A stretch of 64,000 nucleotides of DNA from Aporrectodea caliginosa (lineage: Eukaryota; Annelida; Clitellata; Crassiclitellata; Lumbricidae), in NCBI GenBank assembly GCA_020284085.1, contig JACEVL010000484.1, positions 62,001 to 126,000 of the forward strand, in the 5' to 3' direction. The translations under genes were made by a program, and so were the position numbers. The stretch's first letter is position 1. Every line of letters begins with the position of its first letter. The notes under the pieces are model-generated. The model made no database searches. It was given only the letters and a program-made list of their open reading frames with translations, and had not been told where the DNA came from. Shown piece by piece: positions 1 to 12,513 of the stretch.

Positions 1-499
1 ATCCAATCATTCCACATCTGCAAGTGGACTGTCAAACAGATTTGATGGCCCAACGTTTTTTACAATCGCGGACGACTTACTCTTAAGTTTGACTCAAAGT
101 CCACTAAAAGATCTATGATCTTTCACTCGATACATAGTCATTCGAAGATTTATCAAATGAAACCGTTGTTTCTCAGCTTCAAATCAAGCGTTGGAATGCC
201 ATCAAACGACCGCCTCCATTGCTCGATATTTCAAGTCTTCTTCGACGTGTGCTCATTCACTAGCTTCCTTCATTGCTATAGTAACTCATCTGCCATGTCA
301 AATCACGTGACGCTATGGCTTGCAAATGATCACTTAAATAATATTATCTTAAAGTGCCACTCTTCTGACTAAACGCCAGTGTAATTATAGCTTATACTAA
401 ACCCTATATTAATTAATTAGTTAGCAATAGATTTGATAAGCTATAAAATTCTCTACACTGACAGAGCTGCCTTGGCTGCCAATTGCTTAATTAGTATCT
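1..499. other. no recognisable feature
   Basis: AT-rich sequence with no repeat, exon or element that I can identify. Confidence 0.5.
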
Positions 500-2110
500 A
501 ATCAACCTATGACACACCAAATCCAAGCTGTAATCAAGTCAATATCCAGAAGATGAGTCCGTAAGACAGACAAGGAGAACATTACGAAATGTAGTTCCAG
601 CAACCATACAGAGCTCGTTCACCAAGAACAGTATAGTTTTTAGGTATGACCAGAGAAGATAATCAGATGACGTCATTGAATAATGATAAGCCTGGGAAAT
701 AAGGACTGATTTTAAGTTTTGTGGATGGCCAGAGTTCAAAGTTTTATAAAATATGAGTCCCAATTTTAAACCAATTATTAACTGAGCAGGAAGCCAATGC
801 AAATATTTCAGCACATGGGTTATACATTCATATTTTGATATATTGGTTGTGGCTCTAGCCAAAGAGTTCTGATGTCTCTGCAGCTTTTACTTGTTGATAC
901 AAGTAGCGAGAAGCGAGTTACAATAATCTAGGTGACTGGAAACCAATGCTTTTGTCAGTGATATCCTTGCAGACATAGGCACATAGTGTCTAATTCTGCG
1001 TATGTCACGAATGAACGTATATGTGACGCCAGGGGTTAAAACCCGTCACATGTTGGTTTCTGACCTTTTTATTTAGTCATATTCTATAATTAATCTGCTT
1101 CAAAATACTTTTTACAGAATGAAAATATCTTTTTTTCTAACTGAAGTTATGTGCGTTTGATTCTTTCATTGGTATAGAGTGAAAAAATCGAATAAAAAGT
1201 TTCGGAATATTCATGTCATTAAAGTCCTCAGCAACCAGTACTTGATTATTCTGCAATTGTGCTGTGCAATAAAGAGCTCTATTCTGTGTCGAATAAAACA
1301 AATGGCATCAAAATCAGATTACCACTTTGCAAGTTATGGCAAATTCACAGGCAACTGCTGCATTGAAGAATATTCTGCATTGTAGACCCCTCTCACCTAT
1401 TTCAGCTTCTAGCTCAGTATCTAGGCAGTGACAAGCGGACGGGTTTTGACCCCTGGTGTCACATATGATGACTTACAAATACTATTTACATGGTCAATGA
1501 GAAACGTGGTGGAATTGAAAATGATGCCTAGTAACGAGCAGCTCAGCTCCAATCAACCAGTTTCAAAGACTTGAGCCGATTAAATTGTTAAAGTTGCTAT
1601 GGAGTGCCCAGTAGCAGAAATTCAGTCTTCTATCAGTTAAGGAGTTCATTGGCCTCCATTTAAGACTGTACTGCCTCAAAGGCAGCAGACAACAGCTGCA
1701 CAGATGAGTCACTTGACAGAATGTCAAATAAATATTGGTATCAGTATCATCAGCATAGAAATTATAAGTGAAATGATTATCCAGCAATGTTCCTAGTGGT
1801 GTGGTGTATAATGTAAACAAAAGAGTGCCAAGCACAGAACCCTGTGGAACACTGCGTGCCACTAGCTGAATAAATACCATTTATATACATAACTGAATGC
1901 GTGGAATAAGTTAAGTACTAAAGTCACTAAAGTGCAAGATCCCAAAACCCGTGCTTGAGATGATGCAAAAGAAGAGAATGATCCACAGTATCAAAAGCAG
2001 CAGACAAGTCAAGAGAAACAAGTGTTGTCACCTTACCTCTGTCTATTGAGCATATGATATCATTATACTTTCAGCATCAAATTGTTCACAAATGCATCCT
2101 CTGTTCAGTG
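500..2110 (-). mobile_element. LINE fragment, decayed, split by a MITE
   Basis: Minus-strand frames give SVPQGSVLGTLLFTLYT and FYADDTDTNIY (RT box, 1563-1880) and, closer to the 3' end, ITHVLKYLHWLPAQLIIGLK (539-862), the C-terminal LHWLP block of L2-like LINEs. Frames are broken and the 5' part is missing. A MITE at 1022-1463 splits it. Confidence 0.78.
1022..1463. mobile_element. MITE with 26-bp inverted ends and TA duplication
   Basis: Ends TGTGACGCCAGGGGTTAAAA and its inverted counterpart (GACCCCTGGTGTCACA) bracket 442 bp of AT-rich DNA. The flanks are TA on both sides (1020-1021, 1464-1465), as for Tc1/mariner-type elements. LINE sequence continues on both sides, which supports these borders. 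Confidence 0.78.
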
Positions 2111-2870
2111 TATAAAAAAGATAAAATGTGTAGATTGTACTAAGGGCAGTCAGATTTGGTGACTTTTTGAAACTGTAAGTACTTCACATAAATAAGCACA
2201 TCTAGAAGCAACAAGTTTGCTCTGTTTGATATTTACATTCAGTTATCAGATGTTGCATAATTATACATTGAATCATGTTTATAGGTCCTTGTTAAATTCG
2301 TTTAGAAAGAGGTGTTCAGTTTATGATCTCCACAGATTGTACAGTAGATCAATAGTGAATTTTTTAAATACCTGCTTGGGAGCAATGCTCTATTTTACTT
2401 ACACAATCTGAGTGGCCATATTGATGATAACTTAAGTAACTGCAAGCGACCTCACATGAAATATTATTTGTTAGAGTTAAAATTAATTCATTTTAAATAG
2501 TAGTCTATCTTTAGACTTAATTAATTTTGAATAGTAGTGTATCTTTTATTAGTGATCGAAGCCAGTACTAACTAAGCCTAGTTTACATGATCACCAAATG
2601 CAATTTTAATGCAATTGAGCATCATACATTTATCTGGCCCACATGGTGCTGTAGTTTACTGTAAGTCCAGTACTGCATTCACTGTGCAAATTTGCTTTTA
2701 ATGAATGAGATTTCATGTTTTTTTCCGTTGTTATCAATCTATACTTAATATAACAGAAATTTTCTAAAATGTTCACACATGCCACACATTTCCAACAGTC
2801 ACTACCCGTGAAAGTTCTTAGAAAACTGTGATTTATAGTCTGCAAAATACAACTGGCAGTCTGGAGCCGC

Positions 2871-3665
2871 GTGTATAGGACAGTCGCAACTTTGCACCCG
2901 ACTAGCGGCTAAGTCCGGACTTGGTAGGCCGAAAATTAAAGCCATCGGAAAACGGTGTGCATGGACCGGGCGCAAGCGATGGCCTAACAAGTCCCAGACT
3001 AGAATGGGCGTGGCCAAATTAAAATTGGCGTGGGAAAACCCAGCGTCAATGGTTTATGCGATTATGGCTGATCGTGCATGCGCAGAAGTATTTATAGACA
3101 AATCGAACATCGAGCAATTGCTTTTGCGCATTTTTATCGGAGATGATCCGTTTAAACACAAATGTTTCATCACAATATTACTATCCCGCTAAAAATAACT
3201 AATGAAAAGATTAAGATTGTCTTTCGCAAAATACATTCAACTGTTATTTAACTTGCAGCTGCGAAATTTTAATTTTCAACCATGGCAAGCTAGAGGACTT
3301 ACCGTTGTGACATGTTCATTTTTAAACAGTATCTTGTGTCTGGATTCGTCACAAATTATTAGCAGTTCGTGAAAGTGTCGTAAAGTTCATCGGCCGAGAA
3401 CGATTCCGATGGATTTCGGCGATCCCTAAACGCTCTTTGGCGTCTTAAAATTGTGTTAAACCGACGAATTGCAACAGCCGCCATCTTCCTGTTCGTTTAC
3501 AAAACCGGCCTAGCCAAGTTACGTCTGGTTGTGGGCAGGCGTACCCGTAGTCAGGCGCAAGCGGGTTACGACCTCTTCATGCACACCGATCTAATTGGCT
3601 AGGCCGGCTTACTGCCAAATCTAGTCTGGCCTAGCAGTTACGACTCTTTTAGTCTGTCCCATACA
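2871..3665. mobile_element. inverted-repeat (foldback) MITE
   Basis: The left part GTGTATAGGACAGTCGCAAC and the right part ending GTCTGTCCCATACATG are diverged inverted repeats of about 60 bp rich in TAGGCC and CTAG motifs. The interior shares GGGAAAACCCAGCGTCAA and GATCGTGCATGCGCA with the element at 7447-8403, in opposite orientation. No coding capacity is recognisable. Confidence 0.55.
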
Positions 3666-5843
3666 TGTCGGCCCTGCTATCGGACAATTTTGTCCAATTA
3701 TTTTGAAAGGCTATATTGCTATATGGTTGTACTTACTGGTATAGTGTTAAAGCATGAAATGCCTGGACTGGACTGCCAAGTGTAGGGATACACGAGTGTA
3801 CTACACAGCTGTTGTCACTAAGCTGCCCCCATGTTAGGCTGGCTGGTGCAGGCAATGGCACAAGTACCACAATTTGTCTCAGTTTCTAAGTAAGTAAGTA
3901 AACTGTGTGTTCTTTATTAAATGCAAGCTAATGCTCGGCATTTTACATACAAAGTTAAAAATAAGGTGCGAGTGGTGACTTGTGCAGCTATATTAAGTTC
4001 AACTGCTTTAGAAGTATACTGTCCCTGCAGGGCTTAAAGCCAGCTGCAATCAGTGACTGTTGCCCTGTATTCAGGTAGCTGTGCAAAATAATGACTGTTA
4101 TTATTAGCTTATGTGTATTGATTTTTGCAAAATTTCTAGCATGAATTTCTAGCTACACAGCAAGTTTTTTCTGTATTTGCATGGTTATGTGTCTCACGTG
4201 TGGTAAGCATCATCGGAAGGCATGGTGCAACTGCACATTTAAGTGTGTGTGTGTTTCTGCTTGTATACATGGTGCTAATAGTTAACTTTTGTATTTACAT
4301 ATATATACAATTACAAACTTTGGATGGATGAATGGATTGATGGATGGATGGATGGATGGATGGATGGATGGATGGATGGATGGATGGATGGATGGATGGA
4401 TGGATGGATGGATGGATGGATGGATGGATGGATGGGATGGATGGATGGATGGATGGATGGATGGATGGATGGATGGATGGATGGATGGATGGATGGATGG
4501 ATGGATGGATGGATGGTTGAGTAGAATTATATAGTAATGGTAGGTAGAGATAAGTAGGTAAGTTGATACATATGGAAAATACGTAGCTATATAATTACGT
4601 GAGTATTTTGGGTGTGCAGGCAGACCGGCATCCAGACAAACTTTCAGCCACACAGGCCATCAGAGAGGTCAACCAGTTGGCAGGTGGAATAGAGCAATGC
4701 TTGTCACTTGATCAACCTGATTTAACAGATCCCTGAGGTCAAATGGAGGTCACATATTTTCAGGTCACATATTTTCACCTTTATTTTCTGATGTATGTTT
4801 GTCATCTAAGCCATTTCAGGATGTGTAGGCCCATACACAAGTTCTTCAACCTCCTGCCTTCTTTCAATAGTTAGAAGGCCATATACCTACCACTTGCACG
4901 CGAACATGCACACACTGAGCTCATGATACAGGACGGTGGATAACCCCAGCTGACAGGAACAAGGGTCAGTGATATTGTAGTAGATGGTTCATATTCAGGG
5001 AATTTACATAGTGCCCCTTCAAGGTGTCTTCTAGGAGACACTATCATCCTAGCTCCAGGCTGACTGGTTGAATGGTCATTAAAATACAATTTAGATAAAA
5101 TGGCCAAAAATGACCTGCTGGATCAAAATTATGTGTTTTCAGTTTGAATCAAATTCGTGTAACATAATTATTACTTTATCCAAAAAAATTATCTGGATGA
5201 AACAATTTTGCGTTTTTATCTGCTAAAATCCATTTTTGTAGAAGATCCCGAAAGAAAGAAAGAAAAGCAACATTTGTAAGGCAAATAAATCGCCTTCTAC
5301 AATTGCCATCTAGCGAATGGACATAGCTTGTTTTACACATATCTAAAGGTCTGAATGTCTATTTTTAGGTGATATTAAGGTCATAATTTTATTTTGAAAA
5401 CCTAAGTAATCATAGCAGGAATTCCAAGACCCCTATAGGCCAGTTAGCATTAACAATCTATACAGTGTATACTATACAATGATTGTGATTTTCTCGATGT
5501 CGGTATTCTCATGATATATAACACTTTAAATTACCATATCTCAGGTTCTACTGAAGATATTTTCATAATTTTTGCATTGTTAGAAACATGCCTTCACATT
5601 GTAAAATAAAATAAAAGAATCTCATTTTCACAAAAATGCGACATGTGCATGGTTTTGACGGAGCACCTCACATTCAGTTCAGCATGGTGTTCGACAGACT
5701 TCATTGCATTGGCCGCTTTTATGCAGATTTTTTATGCAGACCTGATGCAACTCTGCTTGGTCGGGAGTGTTGCTGATGGGTTTTTTCTTGCAGTTGCACT
5801 TTACAAATTTTCACATATATTATGTTATGTCATTCTGGCATTC
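3666..5843. other. AT-rich intergenic DNA
   Basis: Apart from the GGAT microsatellite there is a short AAGT run (3893-3902). About 4980-5110 could be a decayed SINE or LINE tail (minus CTAGAAGACACCTTGAAGGG). No exon is supported. Confidence 0.45.
4321..4516. repeat. (GGAT)n microsatellite
   Basis: About 195 bp of GGAT repeats with one phase slip at about 4435. The apparent WMDG or IHPS peptides are artefacts of the repeat. Confidence 0.97.
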
Positions 5844-5885
5844 TGTCAGTCACATACGGACGGCTCAGGCCGTATGTGACTGACA
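5844..5885. repeat. perfect 16-bp hairpin
   Basis: TGTCAGTCACATACGG (5844-5859), a 10-nt loop, then its exact complement (5870-5885). It is AT-flanked, with no gene nearby and no known function. Confidence 0.85.
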
Positions 5886-5989
5886 TACTAGAGTCTAGAG
5901 CTCACAGATGTCTAGGTCTCAGGCATGTTCAGTCTGCATTTTAAAATATTTGTGTTTAGGTAAAATTATATGTCAGAATTCTGTGTGAT

Positions 5990-6380
5990 TCGATTCATTT
6001 GGATTACATAAATAATGTCTTAGTGTTGAAAACTTATTGTCTTGGTGTCAGTCTCAGTTTGAGGGTCATGTCTTGGCTTCAGTGTGCAGATATTGATAGC
6101 ATTACACCTGTTCTAGAAAGTCTGCACTGGCTACCATTACATATGAGGATAGCTTTTAAGTTGGCCTAGCTGGTTTTGAAGCTTCTGCGTGGACTGAATG
6201 TGTATCCAGCAGGTCAAGAGCGTGGACATTCGCCGTACCAACAATAGTATGGCTTGTGCTCTTCCTTTTGCGCTTCAGGGTCCTGGAATATTGCTGTAGG
6301 GCTTTCGAAGGATGTTGAAGACTCATTTGTTTATGTCATCTGATTAGCAGCTGCTTAATCATATTTCCAGTGCCTTTTGC
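5990..6380 (+). mobile_element. L2-like LINE 3' fragment
   Basis: The plus strand reads ITPVLESLHWLPLHMRIAFK and then LLRGLNVYPAG with stops, the conserved C-terminal block of L2-like LINEs. Only the 3' end is kept. Confidence 0.6.
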
Positions 6381-6479
6381 AAATCGACTTATAGCAATAA
6401 TAATAATAACTACCAGTGAGCTCTTTGTACCTGTCTCCAAACAACCAGGTCTACTGGGTGGGGGCCCATAGATAAATGG

Positions 6480-6735
6480 TAAGTAACATCATTGGCCTGA
6501 AGAGCAGATCAAATAGGAAGCGGGATCGATTCCCGCTACCCCTTAAGGTTGGCTCAGCCTTCCATTCCCCAGATGGTGTTGGTAAAATGAGCAGCAGGAT
6601 GTGAGGGGCGCCTTGCATGGCTGCCATGCAGTTAAATTTGACTCCTGTAATAACTTGTGATCATCCGTTCATACTATGACTTGTAATCATACTGCGTACT
6701 TGTCAGTTTGAATTATAAAGAAGATTATTATTCTA
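6480..6735 (+). mobile_element. SINE-like remnant with B-box
   Basis: GCGGGATCGATTCCCGCTAC (about 6521-6540) resembles a tRNA T-arm with an internal RNA polymerase III B-box. An unknown core follows, and then an ATT-rich end (about 6723-6735). The A-box is unclear. Confidence 0.45.
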
Positions 6736-6830
6736 TTTTTATTACAAGCACTTCTTTCTGCAGCCTAAGGAATCTGATTGCCTGTGCTGCCATGCAACTT
6801 CGACACCCCGTGCTTTCTCATGCTTTGGAC

Positions 6831-7270
6831 CAGTGGTTCCCAAACCATGGCCCGCGGGCCAAAAGTGGCCCGCCAAACCTTTGAATGTGGCCCGCGACAG
6901 TCACTCACAAATTTTGGAAAAAAAATTAAATTACCTTGTTTTCTTGATTTAGGCTTCTGACAATTTTTTTTAAAAAGAAAAAGTAAAAAAGTAACTATTA
7001 TACATGAGTTTTGCATGGGGCGCGGGAGGGGGGCGCAAAATGAGGCTTCTGACGAATTTGTTCACGAAAAAGACGGAAAAGCAAAAAAAAAAGGTCATCA
7101 GAAATTTTGGTGGAAGTAAGAAAAATTTTGTTTAGGAAATTCTTGCCCCGGGCGCGCGAACCCCTAGTTACGCCACTGCAACTGAGGACGGCTCCTCAGA
7201 TCTCTGTGGCCCGCCATGATATTTTAAAAGTAAGACTTTGCCCTCCATCAAAAGAGCTTGGGAACCACTG
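6831..7270. mobile_element. hAT MITE (CAGTGGTTCCCAA ends), 8-bp TSD
   Basis: Ends CAGTGGTTCCCAAACC and GGGAACCACTG are inverted. The flanks carry the perfect 8-bp duplication CTTTGGAC (6823-6830, 7271-7278). The interior has repeated GGCCCGC motifs and no transposase. This is the Charlie-like end type of hAT elements. Confidence 0.9.
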
Positions 7271-7446
7271 CTTTGGACCATCCTTTTTTAACAATCTTGT
7301 GCTGAAAATTCAAAGTGTACCACTGCAAACCAATGAACAAACATTCTCAGCTATCTTAAATCACACCTTTGTCAAACTGTTGTTCTAAAAAGGTGTGATT
7401 GTAATGTAATGTAGATAATACATTACAGAGTTCTCAGAATACATCA

Positions 7447-8403
7447 GGGGCCGTATTCATGAAGATAGGAGTAAGCTATTCGGGAGTAGCGCCTACTCCG
7501 GGAATAACTATTCCCTGAATAAAACTTAGTCGTCGTCGGTATTCATAAAACAGGCGCAGGCGGCCGATTAGTTACTCTGGGCATAAAGTGCGCTGACGCT
7601 GGGTTTTCCCAATATTTGAGTGGTTATCGTTGATCGCGCATGCGCAAAAAGGTCCGTTACCGACGAAGAGTAAAATAAGTAAGCAAGTAAGTCTAGCCTT
7701 TATTACCCCACTATCAAACGCGCAGCATTTGCATCATAATAGAATGCAAAATAAAACAGAAGTTAAAATAATATATAGTATTAATAGTGAGGAGGTCGGA
7801 ACATCGAATTTCACGGTTGTGAGGACAATGTAAACAAATAAAAATTGAAAGACGGCGGTAAAGGAAAACAAATCTAATTTAATATAAATGTAAAATTAAG
7901 AGGCGTTTTTTGTTACAGTAGGCCTAAATATGAGAGTAAACGTTAATTAGTAGCAAAGGTACAGTAAGAAAATGACAAGGAAGAGTGAAAAGATTTTGAA
8001 GTTTACTGTGAAGTTGGGACAGATCAAGACCTAACGGATACACGCGGCACTTCGAATGCAACATTGTCAGACATCTCGTCAAATTTTAACATATTCTGAC
8101 GGTGAAATGAAAGGCAATTTAAAGTTCGCCGTTGGCGAACTAGACGAGTTAATTACAGATTCTCTTAAACACTTATTGATGTCTAAAACGTCGTCGAATG
8201 CAACGAATAACGACGGCCGCCATATTGTTTATCGCCTTTAAGCTGTGAATAGAGGACTTACTCCTACCTCAGACTCGGAGTTGCCTTATTCGCAGCGTAG
8301 AGCGTTGCACCTGTCTCATGAATACCGCCGTAGCCCACTACTCTCGCGAAGGCCAGATTTAAGCTGGGAATAAGAGTTAGTCATGTCCCATGAATACCGC
8401 CCC
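7447..8403. mobile_element. MITE with GGGGCCGTATTCATG ends
   Basis: The left GGGGCCGTATTCATGAA and right CATGAATACCGCCCC are inverted, with further subterminal inverted pieces (TATTCATAAAACAGG and CATGAATACCGCCG). 957 bp, no coding frame. I see no convincing target duplication, so the superfamily is open (PIF/Harbinger or ISL2EU-like). Confidence 0.68.
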
Positions 8404-9218
8404 AGGAGCTCTTTGCTTCTGCATAAAGCAAGTGGGTCAATGAAACTGCTCTGGAGCTAGTGGGGAGCTGTTGGTGTGTGCTTCAGTTCAGCAACTGAGA
8501 TTAATTTGCATTTTACAGGTCAAGTAGATATCTCAACAATTCTGTGAGTTATTAAGAGACAATATTTCAAATGTTCAGATATATTAAGACAAATGTCTGG
8601 CTGTTAGTGTTTATCTTCCAGGGTAATTATTGGGTACTTCTCAATGGATTGACATTCCCCTGCAGAAGGCCCTCTACATGCAGCTGTAAGCCTACTGCTT
8701 ACTGCTTTGCTCATCAGAAGAGTTAACGGTAGAACAATATTGTGACTGCAGCAGATGAGTTTATAGGCTTGAGGCCACGAATCCGAGGGACAAATCCAGA
8801 AGCCCAGGCTGCCAGATTTGAGGCCATCAGCTAGTCCTTGCAGCCTGGATGAGAAGAGCAGTAATAGCCTTAAGCTAACCCGAGAGGCAGCCTTTGGCAT
8901 TCTGTTGATTTTCTTAGCCTCAAAATAAATGTAAATATACACAGTTTTCTGCAGCCACCGTTTGGTCTCGATGCTGCTGATTTTCCTGATGAGTTGATTG
9001 GGTGAGATCCTGTCACCACTGCCTGTTTGAAATGAGTGTCGCACCATTTAATTTCCTGACTCTTCGTGTACAAACTGTACTAGCCCAAGATCTCTGAATA
9101 AAGTTGCCGTCATACGAACCGGCATCCTCATGCACAGAGGCACATGGGAAATATCTGGTCAATTTATGGCTAAGTTGTTTAACCCAATGGAGAAGAAATC
9201 ATAAAATATCATTCTGTC

Positions 9219-9405
9219 AGGCAGTAATTTACACCCTGACTTCTGGGTTGACAGTCCAGTTTGTTTACCACTAGACTATCGTGCCCCTACTTACTGAAAA
9301 CCTTCTTCTCTAGGGGTTCTCTCACTGGGAGCGCTACTGAATGGCCACTGCTGTGAGTGGCGCTATATAACTTAACAAATACAATACAATATAATACAAT
9401 ACTGA
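9219..9405. mobile_element. SINE/LINE tail region with tRNA-like piece
   Basis: On the minus strand 9290-9219 reads GGGGCACGATAGTCTAGTGG and then CTGGACTGTCAACCCAG, like the A-box and anticodon arm (GTC) of a tRNA-Asp-derived SINE; the B-box is degraded. On the plus strand 9328-9405 is a LINE-type tail (GGGAGCGCTAC, GGCGCTATATAA, then ATACAATACA repeats). They are probably two separate insertions. Confidence 0.5.
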
Positions 9406-9779
9406 ATAGAGTGGTGTAGTGCCATGTCTTAACATGTAACAGAACTAATCATCATCAGTAGCATGCCTCTTTCCAGAGCTTTTGTGTTTCTGTGACTGCC
9501 AATTATCTTGGACTTTGATCTAGCCTCCAGACTGTTTAGCAATAACAAAACAAAAATCATGAATATAAATAAACAAAGCTGTCACTGTTTTTCAGACTTG
9601 GCTTCTTGTCTCTAAGGCCTCAGTTATCTTGACTGTTTCTGGCCAGAGGATTATGATGGCTTGGCACATTACTACATGTATTGATTGAAGTCTATTTGTT
9701 GGTTTTCTATCATCTTGGCACCTAATGTCTTTTGTAATGGCCATATTACTATATGTTACTACAAACAAGCTCCGCAGTC

Positions 9780-10205
9780 CTACTCCATCAGCTGCGCTGG
9801 TTTCCTGTTGAGTTCAGAAAACATTTAAATTGGCCTATTCGACCTATAAAGACCTAAGCACCAGCACACCTTCCTACCTTCAATCACTACTAACTCCTTG
9901 CATCCCTCCTCGTTGCCTACGAACATCAAGTACGGTATTTTAGCTAATCCACGATACAGAACAGTCATGGGCTCGCATGCATTCCTTGCCTCTGCCCCAA
10001 GGAATGCAATCGAGTCCAGTCGACTGCCACTTTCTATTCACAGCTCAAATTCACTTCTTTCCTTAAAAATCAGCTCAAAACTCACTATTTCTCCTTGGTT
10101 TTCAAGCACTTGGATATCTAACTGCATCTTCTCCTGGCGGCTGACTATCTGTGCCTCATATGCACATGTGACTACGTGCGTTACAAATTTAATAATAATA
10201 ATGTT
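9780..10205 (+). mobile_element. LINE 3' end with (AAT)n tail
   Basis: A plus-strand 3'-terminal LINE fragment ending in AATAATAATAATG. The sequence CAAGCACTTGGATATCTAAC, followed by CTTCTCCTGG, matches the inverted copy at 40925-41282 (same family, opposite strand). Coding remnants include APRNAIESSRLPLSIH, as in the C-termini of L2-like LINEs. Confidence 0.7.
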
Positions 10206-10721
10206 AGGAAAGAACCGATATTGCATGTTTGTTTTTTGCTTGTAGCGATGTCTTTCTGGATCCCAAATATCTCCAGCAGGGTGATGAAGGAGCACGAACA
10301 CAACACTTCTCAACAAAACCCTCCTCTCCTCCATCAATCCATTTTCCCTCCTCACAAAATCCAGTTCGGCTTGGTAAAGACTTCCTTCCACCTTCTACAA
10401 ACATCATCACAGATGCACAGAATTCATCAAAGCCAGATGCAACTGTCGGAAAGCACAGTGACAGATCAAAACTACCACAGCCAGCGCTCGTGTCTGCATA
10501 TTTTCCATCAAAGGTGTCTTAGGTCTTGGCTGCCAGTTTGATGGACAAAGTATTGATATTTTTGGATATGAAATTTAGTGACCATCGCCTGATCATGGGT
10601 TTCAAGGAGATAGGAACTGAAACAATATTAAATTTATTTTTATTTGTCAAAAAGAATTTAAGAAAAAAGTAATAGTACTATTATTAAACACTTTATTCAA
10701 ATGTTTTGCTCATCCATGTAT

Positions 10722-10722
10722 A

Positions 10723-10783
<61 letters not shown>
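10722..10783. repeat. (TA)n microsatellite
   Basis: About 60 bp of TA dinucleotides just left of the inverted-repeat composite element. A second, shorter TA run lies at 14780-14797 on its other side. Confidence 0.95.
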
Positions 10784-10788
<5 letters not shown>

Positions 10789-11254
10789 CATACAAAATGT
10801 ATGTTGTATGTATTGGAGCAGCAGGACATTACCCCCCTGCAATTACCCCTCCCGCCCCGTAGGATATTTCCCCTCTGCCATTACCCCTGCATTTAATATA
10901 TTTAATATAATATTTTATTAGTCTATACATATATATTATATACAATATTATATTACATGTATTATATTTATTATTTATTTATCATTTATTTATTTCAGCA
11001 AATTTATATAGCGCCCCTTCAAGGATGCCTACTCAGAAGTGCTCATGTATAATTATATTATATATATATATTCGTTAGCTTGTATCTTGTGTGCCTGCAC
11101 TTCTGTTTATATCACTCTAAGTAGCTGACACAAATAAGTAGGCCTACACTTAAATTAAATTTTAGGCCAGTAGGTTGCAGCACTGAGCCAGCCTTATACT
11201 ATGCAAATGAAATAATTAGTGTTAAATGGCTTAATAATATTAACTTGTTATGTA

Positions 11255-11479
11255 TGTATGTATGTATGAGCACTTGTTATAGTGCCCCTTCAAGATTTCT
11301 ACTCATAGTCGCTCCCAACTACAATGCGGACACTGAATCGGAGTTTCACGCCGAAGCGCTTTGAGCAATTGTGAGTGAAGGACTTGCCCAGGGTCCCTAC
11401 GCGGCGGCTTGAGGTGGATTCGAACCCGCAACCCTCCGGCTGCAAGGCACCGAACATACCCCTACACCACCACGCCCCA
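11255..11479 (-). mobile_element. tRNA-derived SINE (same family as 35902)
   Basis: On the minus strand it has the GGGGCG..GGTGTAGGGGTA head, B-box GGTTCGAATCC (11416-11426), the CTCCGATTCAGTGTCCGCAT core and a diverged GCGCC-type tail next to a TATG microsatellite. It is complete apart from point changes. Confidence 0.87.
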
Positions 11480-11654
11480 TAGTTTCATTTCAGTTTACTT
11501 ATTAGTTTATACAGCCTAATTTTTCCATGCCAGCGCTTTTCTATAATCTGTGCCTGCACTTCTGTTTATATCTATTAAGCTATATAACAAGTAAATATTA
11601 GTAAGCCAATTAACAGTAATTATTTTATTTGCTTAGTATCAGGCTGGCAATCGA

Positions 11655-12513
11655 CAGACTTGTATACGAGACATAAAACTCGAGACCGACAGTGGGGTCC
11701 GAGACCGAGACAGTGGGGTCCGAGACGAGACACCAGGTCCGAGACAGTTCGAGACCGTTCAAAACGAGTTAAATGCACATTGGACCCAAGTCCCGAAACA
11801 ATATTTCTCAACTTTTGAAATCTAATACAAAGGTCAAGTCACTGAAATCAGCCGATCACCTGAAATTGTATAAACTATAAAGAAATTAAATATTTCAGCC
11901 ATTCTGAAATCTTCTAAATGATTCTAAAATTTAAACCAACAAAATTCCATATAGGCCCTAGGCTATTAGCGATTTAGCGACATAAGTCACATCACTCACC
12001 TTGAGAAACTTGTTCCAAGCGTTTCGCTTATGTTGGCTTTCAACAAACAACGAACGGCATGCCATTTATTTTGTTTCACGATTTCAGGTTCTTTATGAGA
12101 CATTTTAAGATATTTGGAAAGTTTTGAATGAAAGTGCAAACTTAAGACTGCTTTTTTCAATGCTCTTAAATCTTAATACCAGAAACACCGCTTTTTTAAA
12201 CTTCCTGTCTGTTTGGCACTTCCGATTAACTAGTTATCCGTTCGGCACAAGACAATTTTATAGCGCAATACTGTACGAAGTTCCGAACAAAATACAGTTT
12301 GTACGAGAACTTTGGAGACCGCTTCTACAAGAGAACAAGACTTTCGATTCGAGACAGTTTCCAAAAAGACAAGACTTTCGCTTCGAGACCATTTCCAAAA
12401 GTCAAGAAATGATCTCGAGACCAAGACAGTGGGGTCCGAGACCGAGATCGAGACCGAGACATCAAAAAACCTGTCTCGAGACTGAGACAGTGTCTCGAGA
12501 CAATACAACTCTG
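11655..12513. mobile_element. hAT MITE rich in GAGACCGAGAC repeats
   Basis: Ends CAGACTTGTAT and ATACAACTCTG are inverted. The flanks GCAATCGA (11647-11654) and GCAATCAA (12514-12521) form a 7-of-8 target duplication. Both subterminal zones carry many CGAGACCGAGACAGTGGGG units, in the same orientation at each end. No transposase. Confidence 0.78.

Noticed and set aside
4282..4653. WMDG and IHPS repeat frames
   Set aside because: Artefact of the GGAT microsatellite.
9219..9290. Functional tRNA-Asp gene
   Set aside because: The A-box and anticodon arm resemble a tRNA, but the T-arm B-box and acceptor pairing are degraded, so it is better explained as a SINE remnant.
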